Positions 27,719 through 36,662 are shown, numbered from the stretch's first letter. The stretch: DNA of 64,000 nucleotides from Castellaniella denitrificans (GCF_027214045.1 NZ_JAPWHE010000006.1:62001-126000); one strand, 5' to 3'. Numbers and translations are program-made. The notes: generated by a model from the sequence alone, not told the origin.

Positions 27719-28600
27719 TCAGACGATCCGCAGGGAATAATCGACGGCCCGGACGTCCTTGGTCAGGCTGCCGATCGATATCCGGTCCACGCCCGTCAGG
27801 GCGATCGCGCGCACGGTTTCGTGATGAATGCCGCCTGATGCTTCGAGCAGGGCGCGGCCGGCGTTCAGGGCGACCGCCGCGGCCAGGTCTTCCAGGCTGA
27901 AGTTGTCGAGCAGCACGGAAACGGCTCCGGCGTCCAGCGCCTGACGCAATTCGTCCAGCGATTCGACCTCGATCTGGATCGGGACACCACCCGAGACGTC
28001 CCGTGCGGCCCGCAAGGCGGCGGCGATGCCGCCCGCCGCCATGATGTGGTTTTCCTTGATCAGGATGCCGTCGTACAGCGCCATGCGCTGGTTCTGGCCA
28101 CCGCCCACGCGCACGGCGTATTTCTCGGCCTGGCGCAGGCCGGGCAGCGTCTTGCGGGTATCGAGAATGGCGGCGCGCGTCCCGGCCGTCAGGTCCACAT
28201 AGCGGCGGGTCGCCGTGGCCACGCCCGACAGCAACTGCAGGAAGTTCAGCGCGGTGCGCTCCGCAGTCAGCAGGGCGCGCGCCGGGCCATGCAGGCGGCA
28301 GACCACGGAATCGGCTTCCATCAGGTCGCCCTCGGCGTAGGCCCAGTCGAGCAGAATGCGTGCGTCCACCCGGTGCATCACGGTCTCGAACCAGGGGGCG
28401 CCGCACAGCACGGCGGGTTCGCGCACGATGACGCGGGCGGCCTCGACTTGGTCCTCGGGGATCAGCAGGCCTGTGAGGTCGCCCGGACCGACGTCCTCGG
28501 CCAGCGCGCGTTCGACGCTGGCTTCGATTGAGGATTGCAGGATGGGCGGGAAGGGGGCGTGGGGATTGCGCAGTGAGGAAGAGGGCGAGGACGTGCTCAT
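27719..28600 (-). CDS. nadC: Nicotinate-nucleotide pyrophosphorylase (carboxylating)
   Basis: NadC (quinolinate phosphoribosyltransferase) converts quinolinate and PRPP into nicotinate mononucleotide. The 293-residue product has [31 protein letters not shown], the conserved [18 protein letters not shown] stretch, [29 protein letters not shown] and SIGSLTKDV. The ATG at 28600 overlaps the nadA stop (ATGA), so translation is coupled. A longer in-frame reading extends upstream across nadA, but the conserved domain begins only after this ATG. Confidence 0.96.
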   Translation of the reverse strand: MSTSSPSSSLRNPHAPFPPILQSSIEASVERALAEDVGPGDLTGLLIPEDQVEAARVIVREPAVLCGAPWFETVMHRVDARILLDWAYAEGDLMEADSVVCRLHGPARALLTAERTALNFLQLLSGVATATRRYVDLTAGTRAAILDTRKTLPGLRQAEKYAVRVGGGQNQRMALYDGILIKENHIMAAGGIAAALRAARDVSGGVPIQIEVESLDELRQALDAGAVSVLLDNFSLEDLAAAVALNAGRALLEASGGIHHETVRAIALTGVDRISIGSLTKDVRAVDYSLRIV

Positions 28601-29733
28601 GCCGGACCGATTCCCGAAAACAGGGCCTGTTCCTGCGCCAGGTCGGGACCGGGACGGGGATCGCGGCGGCGCGCGGCGGCGAAGTCCAGCATGCGGTCGA
28701 TGCAGACCTTGGCCTGGCGTCCCAGCGCGGGATCCAGGCGGACTTCGTTGGTGCCGAATTCCAGCGCGTCGGCCACGCCCTTGAGGGAGTTCATGGCCAT
28801 CCAGGGGCAATGGGCGCAGCTCTTGCAGGTGGCGGATTCGCCGGCTGTCGGCGCGGCAATGAAGGTCTTGCCGGGGGCGGCCAGGCGCATCTTGTGCAAC
28901 AGGCCCTGGTCGGTGGCGACGATGAAGGTCGTGGCCGGCGATTCGGTCACGGCCGCCAGCAGCCGCGAGGTCGACCCCACCACATCGGCCTGGGCCACGA
29001 CGGAGGCGGGCGATTCGGGGTGCACCAGCACCAGGGCGCCCGGATGTTCTTTGCGCATCAGGTCGAGCTCGATGCCCTTGAATTCGTCGTGAACGGTGCA
29101 GGAGCCTTGCCACAGCACCATGTCCGCGCCGGTTTCGCGCTGGATGTAGGACCCCAGGTGGCGGTCCGGCGCCCAGAGGATTTTCTGGCCCTTGCGGTGC
29201 AGTTCCGCGACGATGTCCAGCCCGATGGAGGACGTCACCATCCAGTCGGCCTGGGCCTTTACGGCGGCGCTGGTGTTGGCGTACACCACGACCGTGCGAT
29301 CGGGGTGCTGCGCCCGGAACGCGGCGAAGGCCACCGGATCGCAGCCCAGGTCCAGCGAACAGGTGGCGTCCAGATCGGGCATCAGGATGCGCTTTTCGGG
29401 GGAGAGGATCTTGGCCGTCTCGCCCATGAAGCGCACGCCCGAGACCACCAGGGTGTCGGCGGCGTGATCGCGGCCGAAACGCGCCATTTCCAGCGAATCG
29501 GAAACGCAGCCGCCGGTTTCCTCGGCCAGATCCTGGATATCGGCGTCCACGTAGTAGTGCGCGACCAGGGCGGCGTTGCGGGATTTCAGCAAATGCCGGA
29601 TGCGGTCTTTCTGGAATTCGCGTTCCTGGGGAGACAGCGGGGGATTCACCCGGGCCCAGGCTTCGGCCACCGTATGCGTGCCGACGGCCATGTCCGGGCG
29701 GTCGAATTCGACGATTCGGGTACCTGAGGGCAT
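28597..29733 (-). CDS. nadA: Quinolinate synthase A
   Basis: NadA condenses iminoaspartate with dihydroxyacetone phosphate to quinolinate using an oxygen-sensitive [4Fe-4S] cluster. The 378-residue protein has [20 protein letters not shown], the cluster cysteines in [25 protein letters not shown] and [16 protein letters not shown], and [12 protein letters not shown]. The ATG at 29733 ([10 protein letters not shown]) is chosen over longer in-frame starts because the extension is unconserved in style and crosses the manganese-riboswitch leader region. It is the first gene of nadA-nadC. A minus-strand TATGAT at 29773-29778 could be its -10, with no good -35. Confidence 0.95.
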   Translation of the reverse strand: MPSGTRIVEFDRPDMAVGTHTVAEAWARVNPPLSPQEREFQKDRIRHLLKSRNAALVAHYYVDADIQDLAEETGGCVSDSLEMARFGRDHAADTLVVSGVRFMGETAKILSPEKRILMPDLDATCSLDLGCDPVAFAAFRAQHPDRTVVVYANTSAAVKAQADWMVTSSIGLDIVAELHRKGQKILWAPDRHLGSYIQRETGADMVLWQGSCTVHDEFKGIELDLMRKEHPGALVLVHPESPASVVAQADVVGSTSRLLAAVTESPATTFIVATDQGLLHKMRLAAPGKTFIAAPTAGESATCKSCAHCPWMAMNSLKGVADALEFGTNEVRLDPALGRQAKVCIDRMLDFAAARRRDPRPGPDLAQEQALFSGIGPA

Positions 29734-29809
29734 GATGATATGGGATTGAAGCGGAAAAAAGTGTAGAAGGCCATCATACGCCAAAGCGGTCCGCATCGCC
29801 CGGTGCGGG

Positions 29810-29815
29810 TATAAT
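29810..29815 (+). promoter_or_regulatory. Candidate -10 element for the Mn-riboswitch transcript
   Basis: A perfect TATAAT on the plus strand lies 14 bases before the predicted riboswitch. A transcript starting near 29822 would carry the whole aptamer. No convincing -35 is seen at the normal distance. Confidence 0.6.
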
Positions 29816-29823
29816 TCGCGCCA

Positions 29824-29970
29824 CCCGTCATCGGGGAGTAGCCTGCCCGCAGCCAGGCCCGTCCGTCCAGGACGGCGCGCCGCGCGGTGCATGCGTCAAC
29901 ATACTTGGCCGTTCGGCCATGGCGCATGCGGTCCACGCATCATCCGGACCTGGCAAGACCGCTGACTGCG
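29824..29970 (+). ncRNA. yybP-ykoY manganese riboswitch (aptamer)
   Basis: The 5' leader of the UPF0016 gene carries the hallmark blocks of this aptamer. These are TCATCGGGGAGTAGCC (29828-29843), then GTCAACATACTTGGCC (29895-29910), a stem GGTCC/GGACC, and GGCAAGACC (29952-29960) followed by GCTGAC, which can close the basal helix with GTCA near 29827. The L1 (GGGGAGTA) and L3 (CAAGACC) bases are the ones that build the Mn2+ site in known examples. This family switches on Mn exporters when Mn2+ is high. A GC-rich hairpin at 29974-29995 is a candidate expression platform. Boundaries are approximate and were judged by eye. Confidence 0.85.
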
Positions 29971-29973
29971 TTT

Positions 29974-29995
29974 CCCGCCGCAAGGGGCCGGCGGG
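29974..29995 (+). promoter_or_regulatory. Candidate riboswitch expression-platform hairpin
   Basis: CCCGCC (29974-29979) and GGCGGG (29990-29995) form a stem just after the aptamer and 34 bases before the start codon. There is no T-tract, so control would more likely be at translation initiation or by Rho than by an intrinsic terminator. Confidence 0.4.
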
Positions 29996-30029
29996 GACGT
30001 AGTCGCGCCAGCCCCGGACGTTATTTTCC

Positions 30030-30599
30030 ATGGATGCCTTCCTCGTTTCCACCGGTGTGGTCGCCCTGGGCGAAATCGGCGACAAGACCCAGTTGCTGGC
30101 CATGATGCTGGCCGCCCGCTATCATCGGCCCGGCCTGATCTGTCTGGGCGTGCTGATCGCCACGCTGGCCAATCACGCCCTGGCCGGCCTGGCCGGCCAA
30201 TTGGTCGCCCGGCTGCTCGATCCCGATATCCTGCAGTGGGCAGTGGGGATTTCCTTCCTGCTCATGGCAGGCTGGCTGCTGATTCCCGACAAGCTGGAGG
30301 AAGCGCCCCGGCCAATGCGCGGCCTGGGCGTGCTGACGGCCACGATCACGTTGTTCTTCCTGGCGGAGATGGGAGACAAGACCCAGATCGCCACCGTGGC
30401 CCTGGCGGCGCGCTACGAGAATCTCGTGGCGGTCGTGGGCGGCAGCACGCTGGGCATGATGCTGGCCAATGTGCCCGCCGTGTATTTCGGCGCCCGCGCC
30501 GCCGACCGCCTGCCGGCCCGGCTGGTGCATGGCGTCGCCGCCGCGCTCTTCGCGATCATGGGCGGCGTCACGCTGGCGAACGCGGCCGGCTGGGTGTAG
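30030..30599 (+). CDS. mneA: UPF0016 (TMEM165/GDT1) family manganese exporter
   Basis: This 189-residue inner-membrane protein has two homologous halves, each of three helices. Each half carries the E-x-G-D-K-T metal motif: [17 protein letters not shown] at residues 15-31 and [17 protein letters not shown] from residue 113. This is the full prokaryotic form of the family. Bacterial relatives (MneA) export Mn2+, and the yybP-ykoY riboswitch in the leader independently indicates Mn2+ as the substrate. The ATG at 30030 begins the first helix directly. An ArsB-family permease gene starts 11 bases downstream. Confidence 0.92.
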   Translation: MDAFLVSTGVVALGEIGDKTQLLAMMLAARYHRPGLICLGVLIATLANHALAGLAGQLVARLLDPDILQWAVGISFLLMAGWLLIPDKLEEAPRPMRGLGVLTATITLFFLAEMGDKTQIATVALAARYENLVAVVGGSTLGMMLANVPAVYFGARAADRLPARLVHGVAAALFAIMGGVTLANAAGWV

Positions 30600-30610
30600 G
30601 ACGGCCTTCG

Positions 30611-31888
30611 ATGCCCGCTCTGTTCCTGTTCGTCCTGACGCTGGGGCTGGTCATCTGGCAACCCCGCGGCCTGGGCATTGGCTGGAGCGCCGGCCTGGGC
30701 GCCGGGCTCGCGCTGCTGACCGGCGTCATCCGGCTGGAGGACATCCCGGTGGTCTGGGGCATCGTCTGGAACGCCACCGGCACCTTCATCGCCGTCGTCA
30801 TCATCAGCCTCCTGCTGGAGGCCGCCGGGTTTTTCGAGTGGGCCGCCCTGCACGTGGCCCGCTGGGGCGGCGGCCGGGGCGGGCGGCTGTTCGTCCTGAT
30901 GATCCTGCTGGGCGCCGGCGTCAGCGCGTTGTTCAACAATGACGGCGCGGCGCTGATCCTGACCCCGATCGTCGCCGCCATGCTGGCGGCGCTGCGCTTT
31001 TCTCCTCAGGCGACCCTGGCTTTCGTCATGGCGGCGGGCTTCATCGCCGACATCGCCAGCCTGCCGCTGGTGGTGTCCAATCTGGTGAACATCGTCACGG
31101 CGGATTATTTCGGCATCGGCTTCGCCCGCTATGCGGCCGTCATGGCGCCGGTCGATCTGGTGGCCATTCTGGCGTCCCTGGCGGTCTTGGGGCTGGTGTT
31201 CCGCCGCGCCATTCCGCGGCGTTACGATGCGCAACGGCTGCCGGCGCCGGCCTCGGTCGTGCGCGACCGGCCGACGTTCATGGCGGGGTGGGGCGTGCTG
31301 GCCTGGTTGCTGCTGGGGTTCTTCGTGCTTGAACCCCGGGGCATTCCCGTCAGCGCGACGGCGGCGGCCGGCGCCCTGGCCCTGGCCGGCGTGGCCGCCC
31401 GGGGTGGCCGCATTCCGGTCCTGCGCCGTGTGCGCGGGGCGCCCTGGCAGATCATCGTGTTCGCCCTGGGCATGTACCTGGTGGTCTACGGTCTGCGGCA
31501 CGCGGGGTTGACGACATTCTTGACGCGGTCTCTGGATTGGCTGGCCGGGCAGGGACTTTGGACCGCGACCCTGGGGACGGGGCTGTTGAGCGCGGTCCTG
31601 TCGTCCCTGATGAACAACCTGCCCACCGTCCTGATCGGCGCCCTGTCGATCGAGGCGTCCCAGGCGCAGGGTGTCGTGCGCGAGGCGATGATCTACGCGC
31701 ACGTGATCGGCTGCGACCTGGGACCCAAGATGACGCCGATCGGCAGCCTGGCCACGCTGCTGTGGCTGCACGTGCTGCGCGGCCGGGACATCCGCATCGG
31801 CTGGGGGCAATATTGCCGGATCGGGCTGACGTTGACCCTGCCGGTGCTGGCCGCAGCCTTGGCGGCGCTGGCGTGGCGGCTCGGGTGA
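30611..31888 (+). CDS. ArsB/NhaD-superfamily membrane permease
   Basis: This 425-residue protein has about eleven hydrophobic segments and the length of ArsB (arsenite efflux). Family-like stretches are [63 protein letters not shown] and [19 protein letters not shown]. No arsR, arsH or ArsA gene lies beside it; the only other arsenic-type gene is the ArsC-like protein 29 kb away. Because it follows the manganese exporter by 11 bases, it is probably co-transcribed under the Mn riboswitch. The substrate is therefore uncertain: arsenite, another oxyanion, or something related to metal stress. Confidence 0.85.
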   Translation: MPALFLFVLTLGLVIWQPRGLGIGWSAGLGAGLALLTGVIRLEDIPVVWGIVWNATGTFIAVVIISLLLEAAGFFEWAALHVARWGGGRGGRLFVLMILLGAGVSALFNNDGAALILTPIVAAMLAALRFSPQATLAFVMAAGFIADIASLPLVVSNLVNIVTADYFGIGFARYAAVMAPVDLVAILASLAVLGLVFRRAIPRRYDAQRLPAPASVVRDRPTFMAGWGVLAWLLLGFFVLEPRGIPVSATAAAGALALAGVAARGGRIPVLRRVRGAPWQIIVFALGMYLVVYGLRHAGLTTFLTRSLDWLAGQGLWTATLGTGLLSAVLSSLMNNLPTVLIGALSIEASQAQGVVREAMIYAHVIGCDLGPKMTPIGSLATLLWLHVLRGRDIRIGWGQYCRIGLTLTLPVLAAALAALAWRLG

Positions 31889-31904
31889 CCGGGCGCGGCC
31901 GGCG

Positions 31905-32552
31905 CTATTCCAGCACCAGCCGATCCTCTACGCTCGCCACTCCGGGCGCCGCCCAGGCCGCTTGTTCGATCGACTTCCGTTCCCTCCAGCTGCGGACTTT
32001 GCCGTCCAAGGTCACCTTGCTGTCCTTGACGGACACGGTGACGCCGCTGGCCTCGACTTCGGCGCTGCGCTTGAGGGCTTCCTCGATCCGGCGCTTGACG
32101 TCGCTTGCCACGATCGCCGGCGCGACGATGATCTGATTGGTGACGCCGAGCACGCCGGAAAGCTTGCGGACCGCGTGTTCGGCGGCGGATCGCTGGAAAT
32201 ACCAATCCACTTTACCCGACAGGGTGACCCATCCCTTCTGGACCTTGACCTGGATCTTGTCGCTGGGGATCGTCACGTCCCAGGCGATGATCCTGAGGGC
32301 GCGGCTGGCGATCTCGTCGTCCGCGATGTGTTTGCCCAAACTATCGCGAACCTCGATCTCCTGCGCGATGCCCCGGACGCCGTTCACGCCTCGAACCACG
32401 CGTTCCGCCGTGAGTTTCTGCGCATAGGTGGCCACATGTCCGGTCAGCGTCACCACCCCATTGTCCACAGCGACGCCGATATTCGCCGCATCAATACTCG
32501 GCTCATAATCCAGTGCGCTTTCAACCATGTCCCGCAATGTCGTGTCTTTCAT
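31905..32552 (-). CDS. Triple BON-domain protein
   Basis: This 215-residue protein consists of three BON repeats of about 65-70 residues. Each has the pattern hydrophobic-V-G-x-V-T-L-x-G-x-V: NGVVTLTGHVATY, KGWVTLSGKVDWYF and DSKVTLDGKVRSW. No signal peptide is visible, so unlike OsmY it is probably cytoplasmic, resembling three-BON proteins found in stress clusters. Function is unproven; BON domains are thought to bind phospholipid or other ligands. CGGAG precedes the ATG at 32552. An FNR box (32639-32652) lies 87 bases upstream. An inverted repeat ACTCATCG/CGATGAGT (32566-32573, 32603-32610) sits in its leader. Confidence 0.9.
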   Translation of the reverse strand: MKDTTLRDMVESALDYEPSIDAANIGVAVDNGVVTLTGHVATYAQKLTAERVVRGVNGVRGIAQEIEVRDSLGKHIADDEIASRALRIIAWDVTIPSDKIQVKVQKGWVTLSGKVDWYFQRSAAEHAVRKLSGVLGVTNQIIVAPAIVASDVKRRIEEALKRSAEVEASGVTVSVKDSKVTLDGKVRSWRERKSIEQAAWAAPGVASVEDRLVLE

Positions 32553-32638
32553 GAGAATCTCCGAAACTCATCGAATGGATGTCGATTGATCGGTCGTCAT
32601 ACCGATGAGTCATTGTGCGGCGCCGGTCCGGCGGGATA

Positions 32639-32652
32639 TTGACGATGGTCAA
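32639..32652 (-). promoter_or_regulatory. FNR box upstream of the BON gene
   Basis: TTGACgatgGTCAA, matching the FNR/ANR consensus TTGAT-N4-ATCAA with the common C/G variant at the inner positions. It is centred 93 bases before the BON start codon. Confidence 0.75.
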
Positions 32653-32720
32653 CAATGCGCCGTCGGCGCCGGGGGGCGCGGATGTCTCGATTCAGGGGGC
32701 GACGGATCCCGGGGCGGCGG

Positions 32721-33509
32721 TCACCGGCTGGAACCCATCTGGCTCAAAGCTTTCGGATCGCGTATGCAAAGGCGCCGCCTGCTCACGTCCACGATATGCG
32801 CCGACTGCAGCCGTCCGAGCGCGCGGCTGACGGTTTCGATTTTCATGCCCAGATGGCGGGCGATGTCTTCGCGCGTCATCTTCAGTACAAATTCTTGTGG
32901 CGAATAGCCATTGGTGGCCATGCGCTCCGACATGGTGAGGATGAAATTGGCGATGCGCTCTTCACTGCTCATGTTGGCCATCACCATCAGCAAACGCCTG
33001 TAATGGCTCGTTTCATGCGCGATCGCCCGGTTCAGCTGCAATGCCGCTTCCGTATCGGTTCTGGAACAGGCCAGCACATCGGAGAAAGGCAGCACGCATA
33101 CCAGGGAATCTTCGAGGGCGACGGCATCGCACATGTGATGGCCGGTTTCGATGCCGTCCAGGCCCAGCAGGGAGCCGGCCATGGGAAACGACGCGATCTG
33201 TTCCGTGCCGGCGGAGTTCGTGATGCGCAGTTTCATGGATCCGGCATAGAGCTGGTACAGATTGACCAGAGGGTCGCCGGCGCGATAGAGGGCCTGCCCG
33301 CGCCGCACGGCACGGCGGTTGATGGCTCCTGTCGGAAAAGGCTGCTGCTCGGAGCGCCTTGCATGGCGGCATAAGTCTGGAACCGAACAAGCGCCCGCGG
33401 CCGCCATTTTGCACGTGACCGGCGCAGGAGGGCTTGGGGATGGAAAACGAATGAAAGGACCATAGTCCTGCATATCGCGGCGCTCGGCCGACAGGTAAGC
33501 GGTATCCAT
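32721..33509 (-). CDS. FNR/ANR-family oxygen-responsive transcription regulator
   Basis: This 262-residue CRP/FNR-family regulator has a cyclic-nucleotide-like sensor domain, a dimer helix and a C-terminal helix-turn-helix (MTREDIARHLGMKIETVSRALGRLQ). The ExxSR recognition residues are those of FNR, which read TTGAT half-sites. N-terminal cysteines are C33, C41 and C47, with C138 in SLVCVLP matching FNR Cys122. The C41-x5-C47 pair matches FNR Cys23/Cys29, but the expected first Cys three residues before C41 is Ala and the next lies eight residues away. An extra C127 is present. The start at 33509 has GAGG upstream; starts at 33602 or 33473 are possible. It is the probable master regulator of the surrounding FNR boxes. 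Confidence 0.9.
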   Translation of the reverse strand: MDTAYLSAERRDMQDYGPFIRFPSPSPPAPVTCKMAAAGACSVPDLCRHARRSEQQPFPTGAINRRAVRRGQALYRAGDPLVNLYQLYAGSMKLRITNSAGTEQIASFPMAGSLLGLDGIETGHHMCDAVALEDSLVCVLPFSDVLACSRTDTEAALQLNRAIAHETSHYRRLLMVMANMSSEERIANFILTMSERMATNGYSPQEFVLKMTREDIARHLGMKIETVSRALGRLQSAHIVDVSRRRLCIRDPKALSQMGSSR

Positions 33510-33566
33510 TGCGTGCCTCGCGTGATTTTTCTGGGGGGCCCGGGTTTGTATAAAGCTTGGCAAGAC

Positions 33567-33633
33567 ACATAGTGCCGGGGGCGGGCGGCTCACGCTATCC
33601 ACATAGTGCCGGGGGCGGGCGGCTCACGCTATC
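33567..33633. repeat. 34-bp tandem duplication upstream of the FNR-type gene
   Basis: Two exact 33-base copies, each starting ACATAGTGCCGGGGGCGGGC and ending CTCACGCTATC (33567-33599 and 33601-33633), are separated by one base. They lie between the regulator's start and the response-regulator gene end, within the likely promoter region of the regulator. Confidence 0.85.
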
Positions 33634-33708
33634 GGCGGATTCAGATAGTTTTTAAAGAAATGGACTACAGGCGTAGGAATCTTCCTACGAACATCGCTGG
33701 AGAATCGG

Positions 33709-34389
33709 CTAGTTGCCTGTGTTGGGCTGCGCCGGGTGCGAATCCAGCGGGCCGGGGTCATTGAGCAGGTGATGGCTGATGGCGTAGCGGACCAGGTCCG
33801 CCTGGTTGCGCATGTGCATCTTGAGGAACAAGCGGGTTTTGTAGGTGCTGACGGTCTTGACGCTGATGAACAGACGCCGGGCGATTTCCGCATTGTTCTG
33901 GCCTTCCGCAAGCAGCTGGAAAACCGTGAATTCACGATCCGACAGGAGCAGGTGAGGGGAGTCGCCCCCATCGCCGCGCCCATCGAAGGCAATGCTTTCG
34001 GCCAGCGCCTGGCTCAGGAATCGCCCGCCCATCGCCACCTTGCGCACCGCCTGGACCAGTTCCTCGGCCGCGCCGTCCTTGGTCAAGTAGCCCGATGCGC
34101 CCGCCTTGATCGCCCGTGTCGCATATTGCTGTTCTCCATGCATGGTCAGCACCAGAATGGGAACGCCGGGGTATTCCGTCTTGATCTGGCGGATCAAGTC
34201 GATGCCGTCCCGTCCGGGCATCGACATGTCGAGCACCAGCACGTTCCAGTGTCGTCGGGCCAGAAGGGCCAGCACTTCCTGGCCGTTTCCCGCCTCGCCT
34301 TCCACCAGGATGTCGCTGGTTTGATGAAGCAGGCGTTTCAGTCCTTCACGCAGCAACGTATGATCATCCGCGAGCAAAAGCGAAATCAT
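33709..34389 (-). CDS. NarL/FixJ-family response regulator
   Basis: This 226-residue response regulator has a receiver domain with the acidic pocket LLLADDH, phosphoacceptor Asp54 in [13 protein letters not shown], and Thr/Lys switch residues in ILVLTMHGE and GYLTKDG. A LuxR-type helix-turn-helix follows ([39 protein letters not shown]). It is encoded 9 bases downstream of the histidine kinase at 34399 and forms a two-component system with it. The C-terminal tail ([14 protein letters not shown]) is unstructured. Placed inside the FNR-box island, it may add a second control layer. Target genes cannot be read from the sequence. Confidence 0.93.
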   Translation of the reverse strand: MISLLLADDHTLLREGLKRLLHQTSDILVEGEAGNGQEVLALLARRHWNVLVLDMSMPGRDGIDLIRQIKTEYPGVPILVLTMHGEQQYATRAIKAGASGYLTKDGAAEELVQAVRKVAMGGRFLSQALAESIAFDGRGDGGDSPHLLLSDREFTVFQLLAEGQNNAEIARRLFISVKTVSTYKTRLFLKMHMRNQADLVRYAISHHLLNDPGPLDSHPAQPNTGN

Positions 34390-34398
34390 GATTTTTTC

Positions 34399-35478
34399 CT
34401 ACGAAGGCAGCGGCGGCTGCTCCAGAGGCACGCGCACCTCCAGTCGCAATCCCCCGTTCGGGCGGGTATGAATCGACACGGTGCCGTTCAACAGGCGCAC
34501 GCGTTCGCGCATGCCCATCAGCCCCAGGCGTTTGGGCAATGCTTTGGCCAGATGCTCGGGCGTCGAGCCAATCCCGTTGTCCTGGACGACCAGGACACAA
34601 TGCGTCTCCGAACAATGCAGTTCAAGCAGAACGTGCGTCGCGCGCGCATGCTTGACAATGTTCGTGAGCGCTTCCTGGGCCACGCGGAACAGCACGGTGC
34701 CCATCACCGTGGAAAGCGCGTGTTGGCCGATGTCGATGCGCGTTTTCACATCCATGCCGTAGCGGGCAGAGAAGTCCGCCATCAACCATTCCACTGCGGC
34801 GGGCAGGCCCAGATCGTCCAGCATGATGGGCCGCAGATCGGATGCGATGCGACGCAGGGAAGTGAAGGCGCTTTTGATCAAATGACGCATTGCGTCCACG
34901 TGGCCGGATCCGGCGACGGTCAGCGGATGCATGGTTGTTTCGAGTTGGGACAGTTCCATCGAAAGGGTGGTCAGGCATTGGCCGATGTCATCGTGCAATT
35001 CCCGCGCGATGTGTCTTTTTTCCTGTTCCCGTTCCCTCAGCAAGGCATTGGACAACCGCGTGAGTTCATCGCGCGAGGCGCGCAATGCCTGCTCGATCTG
35101 TTGCTGTTCCGTCATGTCGCGCAGGAAGACCGACAGGTAGACGTCCGTTGGCGTGCCGATGCGCGAGATGGACGCCTCCATGGGAAATTCCTCGCCGTTG
35201 GCCTTCAGGCCCCAGAGCGGGGCGCCCAGCCTCGCGCCGCGTTTGGATGCCCCCGCATTCCTGAACCGCGCAATATGCCGCGCGTGGGCCTTGCGAAAGC
35301 GCGCCGGAACCAGAATGCCCAGGTCCCGCCCCGTGACTTGTTCGGCGGCATAGAGAAAGACTTTCTCGGCCGCCGGGTTGAACATGACGAGGCGGTGCGC
35401 CGCATCGACTGTAATGATCGGTTCGGTCGTGGATTGAATGATATCGATCAGCGGGGGCAGCGTGGGTGAATGCGTCAT
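34399..35478 (-). CDS. PAS-domain histidine kinase (HisKA_3 type)
   Basis: This 359-residue kinase has an N-terminal PAS domain (IIQSTTEPIITVDAAHRLVM, with the PAC segment YLSVFLRDMTEQQQ), a coiled-coil linker (ALRASRDELTRLSNALLRER) and a HisKA_3 dimerisation domain with His162 in HIARELHDDIGQCL. The HATPase_c domain has RIASDLRPIMLDDLGLPAA, ALTNIVKHARA and QDNGIGS. It lacks membrane helices, so it is a soluble sensor; PAS ligands such as haem, flavin or redox groups are possible but not identifiable here. It is the cognate kinase of the regulator at 33709. Its promoter region holds a 13-base near-palindrome TTGAAATAATCAA, one base short of an FNR box. Confidence 0.93.
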   Translation of the reverse strand: MTHSPTLPPLIDIIQSTTEPIITVDAAHRLVMFNPAAEKVFLYAAEQVTGRDLGILVPARFRKAHARHIARFRNAGASKRGARLGAPLWGLKANGEEFPMEASISRIGTPTDVYLSVFLRDMTEQQQIEQALRASRDELTRLSNALLREREQEKRHIARELHDDIGQCLTTLSMELSQLETTMHPLTVAGSGHVDAMRHLIKSAFTSLRRIASDLRPIMLDDLGLPAAVEWLMADFSARYGMDVKTRIDIGQHALSTVMGTVLFRVAQEALTNIVKHARATHVLLELHCSETHCVLVVQDNGIGSTPEHLAKALPKRLGLMGMRERVRLLNGTVSIHTRPNGGLRLEVRVPLEQPPLPS

Positions 35479-35630
35479 GGCATCATTCCGGCGGACCTCT
35501 CGATTGAAATAATCAAATCTGCGGGATCATTGTCGCAATTTAAAAAACCAAAGGAAAATTCTACGCCAACGGGCCGGTTCTGGAATAAAAATCCGGGGGT
35601 GCCGCCAAGCGGACGGGTTTTTCAATCCGT

Positions 35631-36086
35631 TCATATTTTCTGTGTAATGAGCGCGCGCAGAAAATCGCGGCGGTTGATCATGCCGACGATTTTTCCTCTG
35701 CGCGTGATGGGTACGTGTTTGATCCCGTGTCTCAGCATCACATCCACGATTTCCCGGAGGTCCGCCCGGCCATTGCGCGTAATGACCGGGCTCGTCATGA
35801 CACTCGCCGCCGTTGTCTCGCCCAACTGGAGATTATGCAGAAACTCGAGATTGATCGGCTCGTCTTCGGCCAGCAATTCAAGCCAATCGATCAGCCTTTG
35901 CTGGCAAGCGCCGCCTTTTCGTCGGATGAGATCGCCTTCGCTGACCATGCCGACCAATGAGCCGTCGCCTGCGGTCACCATGAGGGCGCCGACGTTCTTG
36001 GTCAGCATGAGGCGGATGATTTCCGACACGAGGGTTCCTGTGCCGATGCTCAGCGGAGAGGGCGTCATCAGTTCACGCGCAAGCAT
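35631..36086 (-). CDS. CBS-domain pair protein
   Basis: This 151-residue protein is made of two CBS domains, around residues 1-65 (ARELMTPSPLSIGTGTLVSE, VGMVSEGDLIRR) and 90-150 (ASVMTSPVITRNGRADLREI, IVGMINRRDFLRAL). Paired CBS domains (Bateman modules) bind adenine nucleotides and report energy charge; this stand-alone form has no attached enzyme. The ATG at 36086 has GGAG upstream, while an earlier in-frame ATG at 36161 lies within the gap to hsp20. It is 67 bases downstream of hsp20 on the same strand and has no FNR box of its own, so it is probably co-transcribed with hsp20. Confidence 0.92.
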   Translation of the reverse strand: MLARELMTPSPLSIGTGTLVSEIIRLMLTKNVGALMVTAGDGSLVGMVSEGDLIRRKGGACQQRLIDWLELLAEDEPINLEFLHNLQLGETTAASVMTSPVITRNGRADLREIVDVMLRHGIKHVPITRRGKIVGMINRRDFLRALITQKI

Positions 36087-36153
36087 GGGATTTCTCCGTA
36101 ACAACGAAATGCCCCGATCGTCCGGAACACAGGGAAGCAAAAAAGCCGGAATA

Positions 36154-36588
36154 TCATTCAATCTGGATTTTCCTGTGCTCGCGATCCGCTTTTTTCGGCA
36201 GAGTCAATGTCAGCAGGCCATTTTGATACGTGGCCCTGACTTCCGGCTCATTGATCGATTGCGACAAGGCGATCGTTCGCTCGATCTGGCCCCAGAAGCG
36301 CTCTTGGCGGATGACGCGGCCTTCGTTCTTGTCCTCTTTGTTTTGTTCCTTGTTGGCCCGGATCGTGACAATGTTGTCATCGACTTCCACCGAGATGTCC
36401 TCTTTCGGGACACCGGGGATCTCGGCCTTCAGGACGAAATCGGCATCGGATTCAGTGAGGTCGACGCCCATGCCCATGCCAACGGCCCCATCCTCCGCAC
36501 CCTGGCGGATGGGCCTGAGAAAGGCATGAAACATGTCGGGCAAAATATCCGTGGAAGCGGACAGGGAATAGGGCATGGGGTTGCGCAT
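36154..36588 (-). CDS. Small heat-shock protein Hsp20 family
   Basis: This 144-residue chaperone has a short N-terminal arm and an alpha-crystallin domain (VDLTESDADFVLKAEIPGVP, KEDISVEVDDNIVTIRA, the conserved GLLTLTLPK loop). There is a charged insert (NKEQNKEDKNEG) between strands. It holds unfolding proteins as an ATP-independent holdase. The ATG at 36588 follows CAGGAG at good spacing. An FNR box at 36663-36676 is centred about 81 bases upstream, so induction at low oxygen is expected. It heads a probable hsp20-CBS unit. Confidence 0.94.
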   Translation of the reverse strand: MRNPMPYSLSASTDILPDMFHAFLRPIRQGAEDGAVGMGMGVDLTESDADFVLKAEIPGVPKEDISVEVDDNIVTIRANKEQNKEDKNEGRVIRQERFWGQIERTIALSQSINEPEVRATYQNGLLTLTLPKKADREHRKIQIE

Positions 36589-36662
36589 GTGAATCTCCTG
36601 ATGTGTCGAAGCCGGCAATGGCTCGCCGTTTATTCATGGTGATCTTTCGGCGGAAGCCTGAT

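Noticed and set aside
30611-31888. Arsenic-resistance operon
   Set aside because: An ArsB-like permease alone, with no arsR, arsA or arsH beside it and an ArsC-like gene 29 kb away, does not make an ars operon.
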